Below, piece by piece: positions 1 through 6,398 of a stretch of 11,063 nt of DNA. Source of the DNA: Candidatus Acidiferrales bacterium (lineage in GTDB: Bacteria > Acidobacteriota > Terriglobia > Acidiferrales > UBA7541); the NCBI GenBank assembly GCA_030044295.1, contig JASHWB010000060.1:1-11063 (forward strand). The letters run 5' to 3'. Numbering within the stretch: the stretch's first letter is position 1; each line of letters begins with the position of its first letter. A program made the translations under genes and the position numbers. Below the pieces are notes generated by a model, which saw only the letters and a list, made by a program, of their open reading frames with translations, was not told the origin of the DNA and made no database searches.

Positions 1-488
1 CTCATGTGGATAAGCCGGGCTGGACGCTCGAAGAGGCCGCGAGATCGGGCCGCGCAAGCGTCGCGTCTCTCGCCGAAGTGCACGCGGTGTTCGAGACGAA
101 CGTGTTCGGCGTTATCGCCGTGACACAAGCGATGCTGCCGCTCCTTCGTCAAGCGCCGGCAGCACGCATCGTGAACGTATCGAGCGGCCTCGGCTCGCTG
201 ACGCTGAACGCCGATCCGAACCGTCCGCACCGGGAGTTGTTTGGCCCGAGCTACAGCGCGTCGAAGACTGCTCTGAACGCAGTCACGCTGGCTTTCGCCA
301 TAGACCTCGAGTCGACACCCATCAAGGTTAATGCTGCGTGCCCGGGTTTCACTGCGACCGACCTGAACAACTTTCAGGGTACGCGCACAGTTCAACAGGC
401 CGCGCGAGAACCGGTACGCCTGGCGCTGCTTGGCCCCGACGGGCCGACCGGCACGCTATCGGACGAAAATGGCCCAGTCCCGTGGTAA
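1..488 (+). CDS. Short-chain dehydrogenase/reductase (SDR), C-terminal part
   Basis: This is the C-terminal part of an NAD(P)-dependent classical SDR; the cofactor-binding N-terminus (TGxxxGxG) lies off the left edge. The frame is open from the edge, so the GTG at position 6 is probably internal. Numbering from that codon, the catalytic tetrad is visible: Asn32 in TNVFG, Ser59/60 in NVSSG, Tyr83 and Lys87 in YSASK. The post-catalytic CPGFTATDL segment and a C-terminal GPVPW ending are common in these enzymes. About 13 extra residues sit between the Ser and Tyr motifs. SDRs reduce or oxidise carbonyl/alcohol groups in the cytoplasm; the substrate cannot be read here. It lies 170 bases upstream of a Rieske oxygenase on the same strand, so a shared oxidative pathway is possible but not shown. 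Family call secure, substrate unknown. Confidence 0.93.
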   Translation, partial: HVDKPGWTLEEAARSGRASVASLAEVHAVFETNVFGVIAVTQAMLPLLRQAPAARIVNVSSGLGSLTLNADPNRPHRELFGPSYSASKTALNAVTLAFAIDLESTPIKVNAACPGFTATDLNNFQGTRTVQQAAREPVRLALLGPDGPTGTLSDENGPVPW

Positions 489-516
489 TGGCCGTCGATC
501 GGTCTGAATTTCCCGC

Positions 517-545
517 TTGACAACTTCAGCCGCAGGGTGTGAATT
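517..545 (+). promoter_or_regulatory. Candidate sigma-70-like promoter for the Rieske-cupin pair
   Basis: A perfect -35 box TTGACA (517-522) is followed after 17 bases by TGAATT (540-545), a weak -10 matching three of six consensus positions. It lies in the 170-base gap after the SDR stop and would give a leader of roughly 105 bases before the ATG at 659. The spacing is ideal, but the weak -10 keeps confidence modest. Confidence 0.35.
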
Positions 546-647
546 GCGCTTATCGATTGCCCCAACGGCTAGTCCGAGCTTTCGGGGACGAGGTGAATCG
601 GCGGGTGGGCCGACCGGCGTAAGCCCTGCCGCTCGCGAAAGCGATTT

Positions 648-652
648 GGAGG
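648..652 (+). promoter_or_regulatory. Ribosome binding site of the Rieske oxygenase gene
   Basis: GGAGG lies six bases before the ATG at 659 and fixes that start. Just upstream, TCGC-GAAA-GCGA (633-644) could form a four-pair GNRA-capped hairpin. It ends four bases before the Shine-Dalgarno and might affect access to it. Confidence 0.7.
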
Positions 653-658
653 TCGAGC

Positions 659-1876
659 ATGGCCGAAGCCACCGAGCGCCGTCGAGTTCCTGATGGGAGC
701 GCGTACGGCCGCCCCGAGCAGCATCCGGATTACGAACTGACGCAAGTAGGACCAGGCACGCCGTGCGGCGAATTGATGCGGCGATATTGGCAGCCGGTTG
801 CTGCCTCATCGCAAGTGACCAGCCGACCGCAGTACGTCCGCATTCTCGGCGAAGATCTAATCGTTTTCCGCGACAAGTCGGGCCGGCCGGGCCTGCTCTA
901 TCCGCGCTGTATGCATCGGGGCACAACGCTCTTTTATGGCAAGGTGACCGAAGAGGGAATCGCGTGCTGCTATCACGGCTGGCTCTTCGACGTGGAGGGC
1001 CGCTGCTTGAATCAGCCATGCGAACCGGAGGGCGGGCGCAATCTCGACGTTGCACGCCAGCCCTGGTATCCGGTGGAGGATCGCTACGGCCTGCTTTTCG
1101 CATACATGGGACCGCCGGAAAAGAAGCCGGTGCTGCCGCGGTTCGACATTCTCGAAAATATCGGGCCTGACGAGGAAATCCGCGGGTACCTTGGCGCGTT
1201 CGGGGCGACCGGCGACACCAGCATGGCCGTGGCGCCCTACAGCTGGCTGCACATGAACGACAACGTGATGGACCCGTTTCATGTGTACGTGCTGCATTCC
1301 ACGTTCACGGGCGTGCAGTTTGCCAATCAATTCGCGGTGATGCCGAAGGTGGATTTTTTCACTACGGATGAAGGCGTGTGCTACTCGGCGAAGCGCGTCC
1401 TGGATGATGGTCGCGAGTACGATCGCATCTCGTCCTGGATCATGCCCAACATCATGTCCGTTCCGAATCCGATCGATATCAATCAAGAGCGTTCGAACAT
1501 GATCACCTGGTCGCTGCCAGTGGACGATTCGCATTTCACCATGGCGACTGCGATGCGCGTGCCGAGGAACGTGCCCGACGGACTCTTTGCCAGCGGAGGT
1601 TTTCGTTTCAACGGAAAGCTCTGGCACGAGATGAGCATCGAGGAGCATCAGGATACTCCCGGTGATTACGAGGCGCAGGCTGGGCAGGGTCCGATTTCGC
1701 TTCACACCGAAGAGCACCTAGCCGGCAGCGACCGCGGCATTATCATGCAGAGACGAATCCTAAAGCAGCAGATCAAGCTGGTGGCTGAGGGTGGCGATCC
1801 CATTGGTGTAGCGTACGACCCGGTAAAGTCGATGGTTAAGATTTGCTCGGGCAATTACTACGTAGCGCACGCCTGA
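659..1876 (+). CDS. Rieske non-haem iron oxygenase, alpha (catalytic) subunit
   Basis: This 405-residue protein is a Rieske-type aromatic ring-hydroxylating or O-demethylating oxygenase alpha subunit. Its [2Fe-2S] ligands form Cys84-x-His86-x16-Cys103-x2-His106. The mononuclear iron site is seen in NDNVMDPFHVYVLH, giving Asp205-x2-His208-x4-His213. A late SDRGIIMQRR stretch near Asp358 followed by a GGDPIGV segment resembles the phthalate 4,5-dioxygenase / LigX-like branch; this is from memory of the family. Such enzymes use electrons from a reductase to activate O2, and act in the cytoplasm. No beta subunit, ferredoxin or reductase gene is in the window, so redox partners must be encoded elsewhere. 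The stop overlaps the cupin start by ATGA, implying translational coupling. The start is supported by GGAGG at 648. Substrate is unknown. Confidence 0.93.
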   Translation: MAEATERRRVPDGSAYGRPEQHPDYELTQVGPGTPCGELMRRYWQPVAASSQVTSRPQYVRILGEDLIVFRDKSGRPGLLYPRCMHRGTTLFYGKVTEEGIACCYHGWLFDVEGRCLNQPCEPEGGRNLDVARQPWYPVEDRYGLLFAYMGPPEKKPVLPRFDILENIGPDEEIRGYLGAFGATGDTSMAVAPYSWLHMNDNVMDPFHVYVLHSTFTGVQFANQFAVMPKVDFFTTDEGVCYSAKRVLDDGREYDRISSWIMPNIMSVPNPIDINQERSNMITWSLPVDDSHFTMATAMRVPRNVPDGLFASGGFRFNGKLWHEMSIEEHQDTPGDYEAQAGQGPISLHTEEHLAGSDRGIIMQRRILKQQIKLVAEGGDPIGVAYDPVKSMVKICSGNYYVAHA

Positions 1877-2742
1877 TGGCCACGGGTGCGAGCGTCGGAC
1901 CACGATCGACGATCCGCGTGATTGACGCGGAAAGCGTCCCCATGCTTGCGCGTTCGCACGTGCGCGCGGGAGGGTTCAGTTCGCGGCGCCTGCTCGATGG
2001 GCCCGAGGGAAGTCCCGGCAATTTTTCGTTACAGCTTTCGCTCACGCCAGATTCGTATTTTTCTCCGCGGCATCGGCACAATTTTGATCAGGTACGCTAT
2101 CAGATCGAAGGCGAGTACGATTTTGCCTCCGACGGAGTGATGACGCCCGGCACGGTCGCCTATTTCCCCGAAGGCACGCATTACGGGCCGCAATCGAGTT
2201 CCGTGCGTAGCCTCACTCTGGTATTGCAGTTTGGCGGGGCGAGCGGCAACGGCTATATGTCGCCGGAGCAATACGATCGCGCCTCGGCGGAAATGCGGAA
2301 GACAGGCACGTTTGCGAGCGGAGCGTACACGGTTGTCACGCCCGATGGGCGAAGAATCAACAAGGATGCATACGAAGCGGTCTGGGAACGGGTTAGCGGA
2401 CGACCGCTGGTCTATCCGCAAGAGCGCTATTCGCGACCGGTGTTCATGCAGCCGGATAATTTCGCTTGGCATTCGATCGATCGCCAGCCCGGCGCAAGCT
2501 GGAAATTGTTGGGTGAGTTTTCCGAGCGGCGCTGCCAAATCGCGTTCTATCGAAGCGAATCCGGCGCTTCACTGAATTTGGGTGGACGCTCGATCTATTT
2601 CGTCGCAAGCGGTTCCGGCGCCGCGGGCACGCAGGAGTTTCGAGCCCACGCGACGATTTACGTCGAACAGGACGCACCCGCGACCGTTAGCGCCCGCGAA
2701 ACGCTGGAATTGCTGGGGATCGGCTTGCCGCACTTTTCGTGA
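1876..2742 (+). CDS. Cupin-domain protein, probable bicupin, coupled to the Rieske oxygenase
   Basis: This 288-residue protein carries a conserved cupin near the N-terminus. Motif 1 contains PRHRHNFDQ with putative metal ligands His66, His68 and Gln72 (Gln in the usual Glu position). Motif 2 is GTVAYFPEGTH with His102. The C-terminal third (roughly residues 190-288) is again beta-rich and may be a second cupin barrel without the histidines. The ATG at 1876 overlaps the TGA of the Rieske gene (ATGA). An in-frame ATG at 1843 would only add 11 residues inside the upstream gene, so 1876 is preferred. Cupins next to oxygenases can be dioxygenases, isomerases or ligand-binding proteins; the activity cannot be fixed here. 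The tight coupling suggests both proteins serve the same substrate. Confidence 0.85.
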   Translation: MATGASVGPRSTIRVIDAESVPMLARSHVRAGGFSSRRLLDGPEGSPGNFSLQLSLTPDSYFSPRHRHNFDQVRYQIEGEYDFASDGVMTPGTVAYFPEGTHYGPQSSSVRSLTLVLQFGGASGNGYMSPEQYDRASAEMRKTGTFASGAYTVVTPDGRRINKDAYEAVWERVSGRPLVYPQERYSRPVFMQPDNFAWHSIDRQPGASWKLLGEFSERRCQIAFYRSESGASLNLGGRSIYFVASGSGAAGTQEFRAHATIYVEQDAPATVSARETLELLGIGLPHFS

Positions 2743-2761
2743 CGCGATCCGTCGAATCGCG
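2743..2761 (+). other. Short hairpin after the cupin stop codon
   Basis: CGCGAT (2743-2748) and ATCGCG (2756-2761) form a perfect six-pair stem with a seven-base loop, starting at the first base after the cupin TGA. No T-run follows, so it is not a standard intrinsic terminator. It may protect the mRNA 3' end or separate the cupin and Nudix units. Confidence 0.35.
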
Positions 2762-2783
2762 CATCCATTAACATAGTGACCGC

Positions 2784-3290
2784 ATGCCCAAGAAGAGCGC
2801 CGGACTACTGATGTACCGAATTCGAGATGGCGTGCTTGAGGTATTGCTAGTCCATCCGGGTGGTCCGTTTTGGACCCGAAAGGACGCAGGCGGGTGGTTT
2901 GTTCCTAAAGGGGAAGTCGCACCGGGCGAAGATGACGCGGCCGCCGCGATTCGCGAGTTCACGGAAGAAACGGGCCTGAAGCCGCACGGGCCATATCTAA
3001 CGCTTGGCGCGGTTCGGCACAAATCCGGGAAAATGGTGACGGCATGGGCCTTCGAGGGCGATTGTGATCCGTCGACGTTAGTCAGCAATACTTTTTCTAT
3101 GGAATGGCCGCCGCATTCGGGCAAGCAGCGTGAATTTCCGGAAATCGACAGAGCCGCTTTCTTCAGCGTAAAACTCGCGCAGCAGAAGATGCACCCGGCG
3201 GAATTCGAATTCGTCTCGCGCCTCGATAGTGTCCGGTCCGACTGCGGCGCGCCGCGAGCCAAACCCGAACGCGCCTCCAGAACTGCCTAA
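2784..3290 (+). CDS. Nudix hydrolase
   Basis: This 168-residue protein has a complete Nudix box, Gly43-x5-Glu49-x7-Arg57-Glu58-x2-Glu61-Glu62-x-Gly64-Leu65 (GEVAPGE...REFTEETGL). Nudix enzymes cleave nucleoside diphosphates linked to another group, using Mg2+ bound by the box glutamates. The N-terminus (KKSAGLLMYR, then VLLVHPGGPFW) and the later WPPHSGK and FPEIDRAAFF stretches match a widespread bacterial subfamily of predicted NTP pyrophosphohydrolases, recalled rather than searched. The substrate is unknown. The ATG at 2784 has no Shine-Dalgarno, and a -10-like TAACAT (2769-2774) lies so close that the message could be nearly leaderless. The basic tail after about residue 150 (RAKPERASR) overlaps the most upstream possible start of the next gene. 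Confidence 0.92.
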   Translation: MPKKSAGLLMYRIRDGVLEVLLVHPGGPFWTRKDAGGWFVPKGEVAPGEDDAAAAIREFTEETGLKPHGPYLTLGAVRHKSGKMVTAWAFEGDCDPSTLVSNTFSMEWPPHSGKQREFPEIDRAAFFSVKLAQQKMHPAEFEFVSRLDSVRSDCGAPRAKPERASRTA

Positions 3291-3321
3291 TTCGATTTCA
3301 CCGGGCCTAATCCGATCCCTT

Positions 3322-4128
3322 ATGCGCCGTTTGAACATTCCCGAGTTGCACGAACGCCGGTGGTTTCCGCAGAGTCTCCGGGACCTATTCACTGATTCCC
3401 TGCAGTTCATTCTGAACGCGATTCGCGTCTACGGTCCAATATCCGAGCGGCTCAGTCTGGCGGTAAACGCTGCGCGGGCGGATCGCGTGGTCGATCTTTG
3501 TTCAGGAGGTGGGGGCCCGTGGCCCTGGCTGCATTCAGTGCTACGCGCGCGGGGGACCCAGGACCTGCAAATCGTGCTGACGGATAAGTATCCGAACCTC
3601 ACCGCATTCGAGAACGCGCGGCGCTCCTCGGGCGGGGCAATTTCCTATTCTGTCGAGTCGGTGGAGGCTGTCCATATACCGCCGGAGCTCTGCGGTTTCC
3701 GCACTCTTTTCAGTTCGCTCCATCACTTTCGGCCGGCTGAAGTCCTCGCAATGCTGCAAGACGCGGCGGATCAGCGACAAGGTTTCGGCGCGTTCGAGAG
3801 CGCAGGGCGCCGCGGCAGAGTCATCGCGAGCGTCATTCTTGTTCCCGTCGGTGCGATTGTTGCGGCGCCCTTCGTCCGCCCCTTTCGGCCATCGCGGCTC
3901 TTTTGGAGCTGGATCCTTCCGGTCATTCCGATGGTGCTATTTGTCGACGGCATTCTGTCCTGCCTTCGGGCGTATTCGCCGGATGAGGTCGTGGCGCTTT
4001 GCCGGTGCGTCGCCGCCCCCGGATATGTGTGGGATGCGGGTTATGTTTCCGGACCGCTCGGCCGGGTGACTTATCTGCTCGGCTATCCGAGCCCCGTACG
4101 TTCGAGTTCCGCGCAACAAGGGGCCTGA
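3322..4128 (+). CDS. Class I SAM-dependent methyltransferase-like protein
   Basis: From the ATG at 3322 this is a 268-residue protein with a Rossmann-type SAM site: motif I is VVDLCSGGGGPW (about 56-67), followed by the acidic TDKYPN strand end (about 87-92). FSSLHHF (about 130-136) occupies the motif IV region. Residues about 168-215 are hydrophobic (VILVPVGAIVAAPF, then FWSWILPVIPMVLFVDG), which suggests membrane association. After them comes LRAYSPDEV and a closing beta strand VTYLLGYP. The substrate is unknown. A GTG at 3229 would add 31 residues overlapping the Nudix gene by 62 bases. Neither start has a Shine-Dalgarno; 3322 is preferred because family-like similarity appears to begin at RRLNIPELHERRWFP. 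Same strand and 31-base gap suggest co-transcription with the Nudix gene. Confidence 0.8.
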   Translation: MRRLNIPELHERRWFPQSLRDLFTDSLQFILNAIRVYGPISERLSLAVNAARADRVVDLCSGGGGPWPWLHSVLRARGTQDLQIVLTDKYPNLTAFENARRSSGGAISYSVESVEAVHIPPELCGFRTLFSSLHHFRPAEVLAMLQDAADQRQGFGAFESAGRRGRVIASVILVPVGAIVAAPFVRPFRPSRLFWSWILPVIPMVLFVDGILSCLRAYSPDEVVALCRCVAAPGYVWDAGYVSGPLGRVTYLLGYPSPVRSSSAQQGA

Positions 4129-4171
4129 ACCAGCATTCGCCAGTGAAGAGCGGTGCGCGGTCCAACATTCC

Positions 4172-4200
4172 TTGACGGCCTGCTTACTGACTCCTAAAAT
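4172..4200 (+). promoter_or_regulatory. Strong sigma-70-like promoter, near-leaderless
   Basis: TTGACG (4172-4177) and TAAAAT (4195-4200) each match five of six consensus bases and are separated by exactly 17 bases. Transcription would begin near 4207, only about nine bases before the ATG at 4216. There is no Shine-Dalgarno in CATCACCTCGCGACC, so the transcript is probably leaderless or nearly so. Confidence 0.65.
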
Positions 4201-4215
4201 CATCACCTCGCGACC

Positions 4216-5217
4216 ATGTCCAATTTCTCCAGCGAAGTCTCGCGAAGGCAGCGGTTGCGGTTCTGGCGGGTCGTGGTGATCGTACCCGGCGTTTTCTTAA
4301 TCTTAGGGGTTGTCAGACCTTTATCCGCTAAGCTGGCCCACGACCCACCCGCGCCGGTTCAGTCCAGTGCCGCGAATCCGGCAGACAGTTCGATGAATTC
4401 CGGCATATCCGGGCAAATTGTGGATTCGGCCACCGGCAGCCCGATTTCGGGCGATCAGGTAATCGTTGCGCTCGAGCAGCCCGACGGTACAGGCACAGAC
4501 ACCGTGTTTACGCAGACCAGCCCAAATGCAGCGGGAAACTTTTCGTTCAGTCTTCTGCCATTGAATACCACGTTCGACCTGGTGGCTGTCGCGATTAACG
4601 GCAGCGGAGTGACATACGACGCTACGGTGATACTTGGCATACCTTCGTCCGGCATTCGCCTTGGTGCCATTCCCCTGATCGAGGAGGCCGGTGCGTCCAG
4701 TGGTCCCGCCAGGATCGTAGGAACTGTTACGGCGGGCTCCGCGTCAGGCCCATCCACGGTGCGCGTGACCATCTCGGCCATTCAAACGATCGGCTTGCGC
4801 GGTGGGCTTTCGGTCACCGCCGATGTACCGCAGACGGTGACGATCACGGGCTCCGATCAGCGGCCGATCACCATTCCGGGAGGGCGCGGAACCTCCGCCA
4901 ATATTTTTCTGCGCTCCGCTTCCGACTGCTCAGCGTCGATGGCGAACGTGAACTGCGGCAAATACGTCATCGTAGTTCCTGGCGGAAATCCGAGCGTAGG
5001 CTTCTTCTCTGCCGGAAAGATTTCGTACCAGCAGCCGTCCGCTGCGCCCGCGGTGTATTCCGTGCGGGCCAACGCTTTCGTGCCCCATGGAAGCGGCGGG
5101 AGCGTGTGTCTTCCATCGTTCCAGTCCGTGAATGCCGACGCGCAGGGAGGACCGCTGAAGTTATCGCCGGGCGAAACGGCCACCGCCCAGCCGATCTCCT
5201 TCAGTGGCTGCTGGTAA
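4216..5217 (+). CDS. Exported protein with carboxypeptidase-regulatory-like beta domain
   Basis: This 333-residue protein has a basic N-terminus (SRRQRLRFWR) and a hydrophobic segment at about 18-35, ending in PLSAKLA, consistent with a signal peptide or membrane anchor. After a Pro/Ala/Ser linker, residues about 62-150 (SGISGQIVDSATGSPISG, AAGNFSFSLLPL) have the look of a CarboxypepD_reg/CNA-B-like beta sandwich, a fold common in acidobacterial surface proteins. The remainder is beta-rich, Gly/Ser/Thr-rich, and contains four cysteines (two in the DCSASMANVNC stretch, one in VCLPSF, one in the SGCW end) that could form two disulfides in the periplasm. No catalytic motif is visible, so an extracytoplasmic structural or binding role is inferred. 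It has its own promoter and appears monocistronic. Confidence 0.75.
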   Translation: MSNFSSEVSRRQRLRFWRVVVIVPGVFLILGVVRPLSAKLAHDPPAPVQSSAANPADSSMNSGISGQIVDSATGSPISGDQVIVALEQPDGTGTDTVFTQTSPNAAGNFSFSLLPLNTTFDLVAVAINGSGVTYDATVILGIPSSGIRLGAIPLIEEAGASSGPARIVGTVTAGSASGPSTVRVTISAIQTIGLRGGLSVTADVPQTVTITGSDQRPITIPGGRGTSANIFLRSASDCSASMANVNCGKYVIVVPGGNPSVGFFSAGKISYQQPSAAPAVYSVRANAFVPHGSGGSVCLPSFQSVNADAQGGPLKLSPGETATAQPISFSGCW

Positions 5218-5262
5218 ACACTACGCGAATTCTGCTTTTTGCGTTTCTGCCGTTTCTCAAAC

Positions 5263-5305
5263 TGCTGCATCAATCATTCCATTTGGGATGACCGATGGTG
5301 CAGCA
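5263..5305 (+). other. Long two-part RNA hairpin, 3' UTR or structured RNA element
   Basis: Outer arms TGCTGCATCA (5263-5272) and TGGTGCAGCA (5296-5305) pair over ten bases with one G-U. Inner arms TCATTCC (5274-5280) and GGGATGA (5285-5291) pair over seven bases with one G-U, around an ATTT loop. One base on the left and four on the right form the internal loop. No T-run follows, so it is not a textbook terminator. It starts 45 bases after the upstream stop codon and could stabilise that mRNA or act in the leader of the next gene. Confidence 0.55.
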
Positions 5306-5377
5306 CTCCGAGTCATACCAGCGCCGCAATAGAGTAAAAAACTTCTGCGAATTCGGGAGGACACCTGATCGATATCG

Positions 5378-5405
5378 GCGGACGCTGATGCGAGCATCGG
5401 TCCGC
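5378..5405 (+). other. Second hairpin upstream of the receiver-like gene
   Basis: GCGGAC (5378-5383) pairs with GTCCGC (5400-5405). After a GC bulge, TGATG (5386-5390) pairs with CATCG (5395-5399, one G-U) around a CGAG loop. It gives eleven pairs in total, 72 bases downstream of the first hairpin. Confidence 0.4.
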
Positions 5406-5579
5406 ATGGCGCCCTGCGTTCCTAACTGCGCCCCATGTTATCGGTAATGGCGATCAACGTCCGATTTCAGCCTCCTGATGTTCGATTCCATTTTGCCACT
5501 GGCGATCCTGATCGAAGCGCCCGGTGGCCGGCCCCGCAACGTCCAGAGTCCCAGCCGCATTTACGTGATGGGAGCCAAC

Positions 5580-5960
5580 ATGCTCGATTCCTCTCCGATT
5601 CTGATTATCAGTGGCGAAAACGAACATCGCGCGCAACTCGCCGATTACGTTACGAAAGTCGGTATGAACCCCGTTTGCTGTGAGACGGTTGCCGACGTAC
5701 GTGCTTTAGTGAAGAGTCAGCCGTTCTGCGCCGCCGTTTCTGAAGATGAGCTGCCCGACGGCGATTTCCGCGCCGTGATCGGTGAAATGCGCCGCCATTC
5801 CGCTCATTCGCCGGTCGTCGTCGTGTCGCGCCGCGACGATTGGGACTTTTATCTTTCCGCTGTCCGCATGGGGGCCTTCGATTCCGTGGCTTTTCCGCCG
5901 ACTCCCGGGGAGCTTGAGCGAGTCTTGTGGACGGCTCTACGCGAAGTGAAGCGCTCGTAG
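5580..5960 (+). CDS. Degenerate stand-alone receiver (pseudo-receiver) protein
   Basis: From the ATG at 5580 (GGGAG at 5570-5574, five-base spacing) this is a 126-residue single-domain protein with a CheY-like pattern: ILIIS strand, then CAAVSEDELPDGDF, VVVVS, and GAFDSVAFPP with a final helix. The residues needed for phosphorylation appear replaced. The acidic pair after strand 1 is Ser-Gly, the phospho-acceptor Asp position before LP aligns with Glu (E-D-E-L-P), and the invariant Lys before Pro is Phe (AFPP). The switch Ser/Thr position keeps a Ser (VVVVSRRDDWDFYL). It therefore probably works by phosphorylation-independent protein contacts. Similar SRxDDW...AFPP proteins recur in Acidobacteriota, recalled without a search. 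ATGs at 5478 and 5568 are possible but lack ribosome sites. No kinase gene is adjacent. Confidence 0.78.
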   Translation: MLDSSPILIISGENEHRAQLADYVTKVGMNPVCCETVADVRALVKSQPFCAAVSEDELPDGDFRAVIGEMRRHSAHSPVVVVSRRDDWDFYLSAVRMGAFDSVAFPPTPGELERVLWTALREVKRS

Positions 5961-5977
5961 CCGCAGCGTCGCTACGA
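5955..5977 (+). terminator. Weak candidate terminator after the receiver-like gene
   Basis: TCGTAGC (5955-5961, containing the stop codon) pairs perfectly with GCTACGA (5971-5977) around a nine-base loop. CGTGAG and then TTTT follow. A competing stem, CGTCG (5967-5971) with CGACG (5975-5979), sits closer to the T-run. The T-run is short and displaced, so termination would be inefficient. Confidence 0.3.
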
Positions 5978-6072
5978 CGTGAGTTTTATCCACCATGAAA
6001 CTGGGGCACCCTCCCGTGAATGATTCGAGCAGGTACAGGTTACTTCTTCGTCGCACGGCATCGCGCGTCCGG

Positions 6073-6101
6073 TTGATCTCTCGGCGTCCGGTGAGCACAA
6101 T
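6073..6101 (+). promoter_or_regulatory. Possible promoter of the small secreted-protein gene
   Basis: TTGATC (6073-6078) and CACAAT (6096-6101) each match four of six sigma-70 consensus bases with a 17-base spacer. They lie 19 bases upstream of the ATG at 6121. Weak, and could arise by chance. Confidence 0.25.
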
Positions 6102-6120
6102 CGGTTTTTCGAGGATACTG

Positions 6121-6378
6121 ATGCTTCGCCGAATTTGGCACCGCACCGTAGCGTTTGCACTTCCAATTACTCTGGCGATTTGTCTTCCGCCGCTAGCGGT
6201 CATCGCGTTTAATCTTCACGCGCAATCCAGTCCCGTGCGGCCTCGCGCTAGCTCGCGCTCGCATGCCACCACATCCAGACTGGAAAGGGGCGAGTTTTCC
6301 GCGACGCTAAGACCGCGGCAGTTCAATCGAAAGGCGCGATCGGTGCAGCAGGATCCGATCGCTTCCGGCCGCAATTAA
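6121..6378 (+). CDS. Small secreted or membrane-anchored protein of unknown function
   Basis: The ATG at 6121 is preceded by GAGG (6111-6114, six-base spacing) and opens an 85-residue frame. The N-terminus is a basic LRRIWHR segment followed by a hydrophobic stretch at about residues 8-32 (VAFALPITLAICLPPLAVIAF) ending in HAQS, a plausible signal peptide with cleavage near Ala-Gln. The mature part is very basic and Ser/Arg-rich (RPRASSRSH, RPRQFNRKAR), with no motif I recognise. The same frame is open back to an ATG at 5995, which would add 42 residues, but that start lacks a ribosome site and would bury the signal peptide. It converges with the permease gene, 20 bases from its stop. It could be a small exported basic protein or a non-coding stretch; the ribosome site and signal-like start favour a gene. 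Confidence 0.5.
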   Translation: MLRRIWHRTVAFALPITLAICLPPLAVIAFNLHAQSSPVRPRASSRSHATTSRLERGEFSATLRPRQFNRKARSVQQDPIASGRN

Positions 6379-6398
6379 CCTGCTCCACACCCAGGATT

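Larger units (their letters stand above)
5218..5579 (+). other. Intergenic region with two hairpins
   Basis: This 362-base stretch between the exported-protein stop and the receiver-like start has no convincing gene. It contains a long imperfect hairpin at 5263-5305, a bulged hairpin at 5378-5405, an A-run (5336-5341) and a CGATATCG palindrome (5370-5377). The receiver frame is open back to an ATG at 5478, but nothing supports translation from there. No confident promoter was found. Confidence 0.5.

Noticed and set aside
456..1103. Minus-strand 215-aa frame across the SDR-Rieske gap
   Set aside because: Low-complexity Arg/Pro/Ser-rich translation with no domain, overlapping the Rieske gene and its promoter region.
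857..1717. Minus-strand 286-aa frame
   Set aside because: Antisense to the Rieske oxygenase, whose metal-binding motifs are all intact in the plus-strand frame. Its His/Arg-rich composition is typical of an antisense shadow.
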